Part shown: piece after piece, positions 58,758 to 64,000 of the stretch
How the letters are laid out: every line of letters starts with the position of its first letter
How positions within the stretch are numbered: position 1 is the first letter of the stretch
Made by a program: the position numbers and the translations under genes
Assembly: GCA_950295325.1 (NCBI GenBank)
Contig: OX485803.1
Location: forward strand, 35,353,554 to 35,417,553
Source of the DNA: Polytrichum commune
Taxonomy: Eukaryota > Streptophyta > Polytrichopsida > Polytrichales > Polytrichaceae
Length of the DNA stretch: 64,000 nt
Direction: 5' to 3'
The notes under the pieces: model-generated
Seen by the model: only the letters and a program-made list of their open reading frames with translations
Database searches by the model: none
Told to the model about the DNA's origin: nothing

Positions 58758-59409
58758 GATATTGGTCTCCACATTTTTGTATTGTGCTGAACACTTTAGA
58801 ATCACTCTCTTCAATAGTCTTCACAATGTTAGACTTTTCATTGCTGGTGCTAGATTGGGGGCATTCATATGCTAGCGATTTCTTAAACCTGCACCCTATT
58901 AATGCAAAGTCTTGCTTGCCCTTCCAAATCAAATTTCTGGGTTGCAAAACACCAATGGAAGTATAATGGTTGGTTTTGAAATTTGGTTTTCAGGAGGAGC
59001 AAGATTCTTGTGGAGACGAGACCCTTGAATGGATTCTCTGAATCAACTTTACAAGGCAGGAGACAGGTGTGTGGGGTCATTGGGTCTTCACAGGGATTGC
59101 AAATGTCAAGAATGCAACTCATTTTTGCTAGGAAAATGTAGGCAGGTAAATATGGCGGAAGGGCTGCATAATCTTGACAAACGTTATCAAACATGTACAT
59201 ACTCAAGTTGGAACAAAAATCCTTCATAAACTTTTTCTCGGTACTATGATTTTCAATGTTGTGCAATCCTGATTTTATCCTAGGCTGTCTAGTTATCCAG
59301 GGAGGGACATAAAGGAGTTATTGCATGTCATGCACAAAACCTAGTGTAAAACTTTGATAATGGAGCATCTAGATGAGTGGTCACTGGTTGTGGAACTAAT
59401 TTTTCTGGA
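58758..59409. other. Intergenic stretch without recognised gene
   Basis: Short frames without domains on both strands. No repeat recognised. Confidence 0.35.
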
Positions 59410-59633
59410 ACTACACTAAATATGATATTTAGTGTCACTTACTTTTTGGAGTTACACATTCCTATATATTTGTAATATTAATGTAAATTTTTACCAAGTA
59501 AAGATGTTAATGTTCTATAATGTCCAAACAACCGATTCGACTTTTGTTGGTAAAAATGAGTTGTACAATAAACAGTTATAACATTTCGTAATTCCAAATC
59601 GTAAGTGATACTAAATATCATATTTAGTGTAGT
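59410..59633. mobile_element. MITE, family 3, copy 2
   Basis: 224 bp with long ends: ACTACACTAAATATGATATT and its inverted form; the inverted repeat extends for about 45 bp with few differences. Same length as 43489-43712. Confidence 0.88.
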
Positions 59634-60329
59634 TCATTGATGTGACAGTATCACTAATTTAAGGTTGCCAACCATACTCAAATCAAAACTTTCAGCTTGC
59701 AAAGCCTAGGTTCAGGTCTGCATACAGATATTTCTGCACCCTGATTACCTTTGTCAGTCAGGCCTAGGAGAAATTCAAGGGTTTGAGTTTCTGAGATGAC
59801 AATTGCATAATGTATGCAGTTTATACCGTTTCATTTTTTAATTTATTTTTTCAGATATTAATTCATAATTTCTAAATCTTTGATAGTGTAGCCTGGGTTC
59901 TTAATTCATGTGGATATCGTACATTGAAACTCTCAAACATACTTCAAGCATGGACACTGGATGCTAAAAGGGCTATTGCCCAGATCAATGTATGTTCTGC
60001 GCCATATAGTGATTAATTTTTTTACTAAATATATCTGAAACATTTGGAATTTAACAGGATGCAGATTGCAGCATGTATGTACTAACTTCATAAGCATATG
60101 TTTATGGTTGTCCTTCGAAGGGCCGCCTGATGTGAGTCAATCTTTCAGCATAAGCCCTTTTACACATGATCTCAGGGATAGACAGGCTTGCATAATGGAT
60201 GCCAAAGCTGAAAAGTGCATTATCTTTAAAAATGACTTTCAGCTTGATCCTAAAAGCTAGAGTCATGAATAAGCTTGTACAATCGTTCAACACCAAACAA
60301 GCAACATGGCATGATGCTCTGCGCTTATC
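59634..60329. other. Intergenic stretch without recognised gene
   Basis: AT-rich; nothing recognised. Confidence 0.35.
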
Positions 60330-61330
60330 CCTTTCACTGCATTAACTCTGAATTCACCAACGACCTACTCTTACCTGAATAGGTACCCACTCACCTATTC
60401 ATGGGAAATGATTCAAGGGTTTGTTTATCTGATTGTACTATTATGAATTTCAATCTCTCTACTGGCCAACGGATTAGGCCTTTGACCCTACACAACAAGC
60501 AGATCAATGTGGGTTTGTGCAGACCTTGTGTTGAGTTGATATAAGGAAGAACTTCATGATCCTGGGTCACAAACAAGTCCTTGACATGCAGACATAACGT
60601 GTACTATGCGCCCTTATCCCTTTCACTGAAATAACTCTGTATTACCAGCGGCCTACTCTTAAAAGGTACCACTCTCCTATTCATGGGCAACAAATCAAGG
60701 GTCTGCTAATCTGGTTCTGGATGCCAACACTTGGCACGCAGATTGTACTATTAAAAACTGCAATCTCTCTACTGGCCAGCAAATGAGGCCTTTGACCTAC
60801 ACAACAAGCACATCAATTCATGTTTATGCAGACCTCGTGTAAATTTGAGTAAGAACTTCAAAATCCTTCGCCACAAGCAAGTCCTTGACATGCGAACACA
60901 CAGCGATACTCTGCCCTTCCTCTGAGTTAACAATTCAACCCGGTACAACCAATGATCTACTCTTGATGTGTTCTTAAAAGGTAACCCAGTCACCTATATT
61001 GAAGGGCAACAATTCAACGATTTTCTTATCCGATTCTGGTTGCCAACACTTGGCACGCAAGTTGTACTATAAAAAACTTTGATCTCTGTACTAACCATGA
61101 CAATTTAGGCCTTTGACCCTACACAACAAGCAAATGATGTGAGTCTATGCAGGCCTGGTGTTTAACTTGATTTGGGAAGAACTTCATGGGCCTTGGTCAC
61201 AAGAAAGGAGTTCTTGACATGCGGACATGAGTTGTCTGGAAAGAATAACAAAAGCCGTATGTGCCTGTACAATTGAAGGACCTATAGTCAATCTATCTAT
61301 GACCTGATGAAGCAATTGGCCTCTTGAAGT
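60330..61330. repeat. Degenerate tandem array beside TMEM18 3' end
   Basis: Units of about 310-320 bp share CTACTCTTA, TGCCAACACTTGGCACGCA, AATCTCTCTACTGGCCA, AGGCCTTTGACC, CTACACAACAAGCA and CCTTGACATGCG. The anchor AGGCCTTTGAC is near 60476, 60786 and 61107. A weaker fourth match (AATCTATCTATGACC..GGCCTCTTGA) lies near 61283-61330, in the presumed TMEM18 3' UTR. No coding frame is kept. Confidence 0.75.
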
Positions 61331-61469
61331 CTACGGCATCGCATGAACACACCCTGGGATATTTACTTCACCGTATTAGTACCCAGTTTTAGCTCTCAAA
61401 TGGTGAGAGCATATATTGAGCTTGTTCATATGTTTCTATGTAACATTAGATGGATGTTGGTATGCCACC

Positions 61470-62012
61470 TTACTCTGTCTTCTGGCGAGCAAGGCGAGCC
61501 TGATGCTTGGCCACAGCTCTCTTCCATTTCATAATCAATGCCACGAGTTGCATGACGCTGTTGAGCAAAACCAAAGCTGCCACCAACAGCAAAGGCCCCG
61601 ACCACACAGTGGCCAGGAACAATCCTTGCGCATCGAAATACGGCCGTCTCGCAAAAACTTCCCAGTGCTCCTGGGCCACGGAATTCAACCTCTCCGCAAG
61701 GTATACTCCTAACAACGTGGTCAAGAACAGCACCGTTTGCGCGTTGTTGTGTTTGCGGCTAGTGACGGCGAGTGTGAGCAGCAGGAGGTGTAATGAAATC
61801 AAGCCTATCAACCACGGCTCCGTCCAATCCACCGACTGCACGAACCTGATGACCCCGCCACCATACCCTAAGTCCATATTATGCAGCACTTCGGAAACCT
61901 CTTGCATCACGTCTTCCGCTTTCCCTTCCACAGCCACTACAATGTCACTCCCCCGCTGCTCCAATTTGCCTTCTAGCTCCTCCACCTTCTCCAGGACGCC
62001 TTCCACCCCCAT
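61470..62012 (-). CDS. TMEM18: TMEM18 family nuclear-envelope membrane protein
   Basis: Encodes 180 residues without introns, starting at ATG 62012. Residues 1-50 are soluble and partly coiled (EGVLEKVEELEGKLEQ). Three hydrophobic segments follow at about 67-84, 92-107 and 129-160. The family signature YFDAQGLFLATVWSGPLLLV (125-144) and the basic tail KWKRAVAKHQARLARQK (162-178) are present. TMEM18 proteins sit in the inner nuclear membrane in animals and bind DNA through the basic tail; the plant role is little known. Length is close to the family (about 140-180). The 300 bp upstream to the MITE at 62322 hold the promoter, where the AGGGTTT-type motif occurs near 62030 and 62198. Decayed tandem units follow on its 3' side. 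Confidence 0.92.
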   Translation of the reverse strand: MGVEGVLEKVEELEGKLEQRGSDIVVAVEGKAEDVMQEVSEVLHNMDLGYGGGVIRFVQSVDWTEPWLIGLISLHLLLLTLAVTSRKHNNAQTVLFLTTLLGVYLAERLNSVAQEHWEVFARRPYFDAQGLFLATVWSGPLLLVAALVLLNSVMQLVALIMKWKRAVAKHQARLARQKTE

Positions 62013-62321
62013 CGTGGAACCTTCAAACCCTAATTTTCACTTCCGCTTGCCATCGTGGGTCCTGCCACCATTGCCACGGCCCCACTCATCATGCTACATC
62101 ACAAAATTCTGCCTCACTCCCGCATTTCCCATTCTACTCCGAAGCTTCCAGTCGAGCCTTTCGATGCGAGCATTGTGAGCCATTGTGACGACATTAGGGT
62201 TTCGGTTTCCTCTTCTTTCTCTGCTTCGGACATGACCTAAGCAGAGAGAGAGTCCTACTGTGAAGATGCATATTTTTGAATGGTATATGGCAAGGCCTGT
62301 AATTATTAAGGCAGAGGCGCC

Positions 62322-62699
62322 TAAGGTATGTGTGTTAATCCATTAGTTTTCGCGTTCTCCAACATCTACAGTTTAGATTTACAAAACACAATTAGTGTTG
62401 CATAGGCAAATCTACTATGAAGAATTAGCAAAAATCGGATTCAAAACCGGACCTCCCATGATTTAGTTATGGTTATCATAAGTGCTAGTTTGTTTGTTGA
62501 TTCCCCAACTTGATACATAAGTCTTCCCAATTGTGTTCACTAAACAATGTGGAGTAATTAATAAAATTTGATGACATAATCCAATCTCTTTCAAACATGC
62601 ATCTTTATGGTCTTTGACTCCTTATATAACCACACACCAATCAAATATAGCCCAGGTGTCTGATTAAGAGAAGTAACCAGAAAACACCCACATACTTTA
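62322..62699. mobile_element. MITE, family 2, copy e
   Basis: Best-preserved copy: starts TAAGGTATGTGTGTTAATC and ends AACACCCACATACTTTA, 378 bp. It lies about 310 bp upstream of the TMEM18 start and may limit its promoter. Confidence 0.85.
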
Positions 62700-64000
62700 T
62701 AATGAACACTTTAAGCGCTCAAGACCCTTAACATGTATAAAATATTTCAAATATTTCAAGAAATTAGCAAATTTATGTGGAAGCTAATGTAGTTGACTTC
62801 GTCAAATTTCAAACATCGAGCAATTACATATGATTAATTAAAAGTCGAGATTTCTTTGCAACCCAAAGTGGTTATGTAAACCCTCCCAAAGTGGACAATG
62901 TTGATCATTGACATTTTGTCTCTTTCAACCAATGATTTGTGTTTGTAGTTCTTAGAATCAAATATTCGTGTTCATGTTGAAGTATGTAGGTTGACATTAA
63001 AGGTGTCAGAATTGAGGTCACAAACATAATTGGGTGCATCTACCTCGAGAATGGACATCAAATAGACATGTATTATGACGAGATTGGACCATATACTCAA
63101 AATAAGGACACCATGCTAGGTTTAGTAGTTAACATCACAATTGGGAGGGCCTATGTGGTGTTCTCTTAAAGAAGAAGAAGAAGAAGACACTTCACTTTGC
63201 AGAACATTACACAACTCCTTGGTTGCATTATCGTTGGATTCTTGATCATTGTTCGCCATGCCCCCAAGTCAATTGGGCCAAGTACCAAAAATTGGTACCC
63301 CAATCGATACCATTGGTCTAGATCCGGTTGCATCCATAATGCCACATGTCAGTGAATGGGGCAACCATTGGTGACCCCAATCGTCCTCCATGCTCGCACC
63401 AACCTTTGGGATTTTCTTTTTTTTGCCCTTTGGTGAATGACCAAAATTTGTCAGAGCAATTTTAGGAAATGGTCAATACATGGTGGGTGAAGGGGTGCGC
63501 ATGCCAATGATGGCACCGACCAACCAGGCACCCATGCAGGTATTGTTGGGGCCCGTATTGCAATGTGTTGCGCCAAGGTAATCTCTGAGTCGAAGTATGT
63601 CGTACGACCACCTATTGAATGCCATGGTCTATTTTGCAATGGACTTGGGCGTGCCACAATGTTGGATGTGCCCTTGATGTGTGAAACGGGAATGGGCGGT
63701 GTAGCCTTTATTGGTTGTTGACTTGGCGTTGGCAGCATAGGAGGGGGGACATCATCAGGTGATGGATGAATATGAGAAATGGGTAGGTGGACTTCATCAT
63801 GTCCATTTGGTTGCCTCATCAATAGCCTCATCTATGTTGGCTTCAACTATAACATCTCTATGCACATTGGGTTCAAGTTCAACCGGCACATTGAGTATGG
63901 ATATTGGGTTAAATTAGGTATGGTCGTTGTTGGCACATCGGGTATTGTTGTCGTTGGTGTAGTGGGACACACGATCATGATTGAGAGAAATTCTCGATCG
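62700..64000. other. Right edge; possible decayed MITE and unrecognised frames
   Basis: 62940-63170 resembles a reversed, diverged family-2 MITE (AGACATGTATTATGACGAGA). On the minus strand a frame opens at about 63258 (MANNDQESNDNATKEL, then a Ser run from GAA repeats). A Pro-rich frame lies at 63451-63831. They could be exons of a gene or element extending past the right edge. I do not recognise them. Confidence 0.25.

Overview
The window is nuclear DNA of a land plant. It holds five recognisable protein genes, four of them multi-exon or plastid-type, set in long stretches of AT-rich repeat-filled DNA. A delta-tubulin-like first exon at the left edge points to a plant lineage that makes flagellated sperm (bryophyte, lycophyte, fern, or cycad/Ginkgo type). 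Flowering plants lack delta-tubulin. The species cannot be fixed from the sequence alone.

Layout. At 1-507 is the 5' end of a delta-tubulin-like gene (minus strand), running off the left edge. At 1656-8693 (minus) is a nine-exon PPR gene that I could splice completely in frame into a 1,055-residue homologue of DELAYED GREENING 1 (DG1). About 1 kb away, divergently oriented, is an intronless DUF1118 thylakoid protein gene (9734-10348, RIQ1/RIQ2 family), followed by five decayed tandem copies of its own 3' end. At 54360-58368 (plus) is a five-exon PTI1-like protein kinase gene (At3g15890 type, 365 residues) whose last intron holds a row of decayed copies of its last exon. At 61470-62012 (minus) is an intronless TMEM18 gene with a degenerate tandem array on its 3' side.

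The stretch from about 13 to 53 kb is accessory DNA dominated by class II (cut-and-paste) elements. I read no reverse transcriptase. The main items are: a relic PIF/Harbinger pair (Myb-like ORF plus transposase, 16-19 kb); a complete pogo/Tigger-like transposon with intact spliced transposase, matching terminal inverted repeats and TA duplications (23751-28140); two hAT-type elements with perfect 8-bp target duplications (46677-47536 and 48449-49910); many MITEs of several families; a tRNA-derived SINE with a 16-bp target duplication; a three-unit tandem array resembling degenerate 5S rDNA; and six 261-bp tandem units that appear to be an amplified MITE.

Two themes deserve attention. Local tandem duplication has copied the 3' end of the DUF1118 gene and the last exon of the kinase gene, and possibly the TMEM18 3' flank. 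Fold-back MITEs of one family sit in three successive introns of DG1 and in the delta-tubulin gene. DG1 and DUF1118 are both plastid-related and may share a bidirectional promoter containing telo-box motifs.
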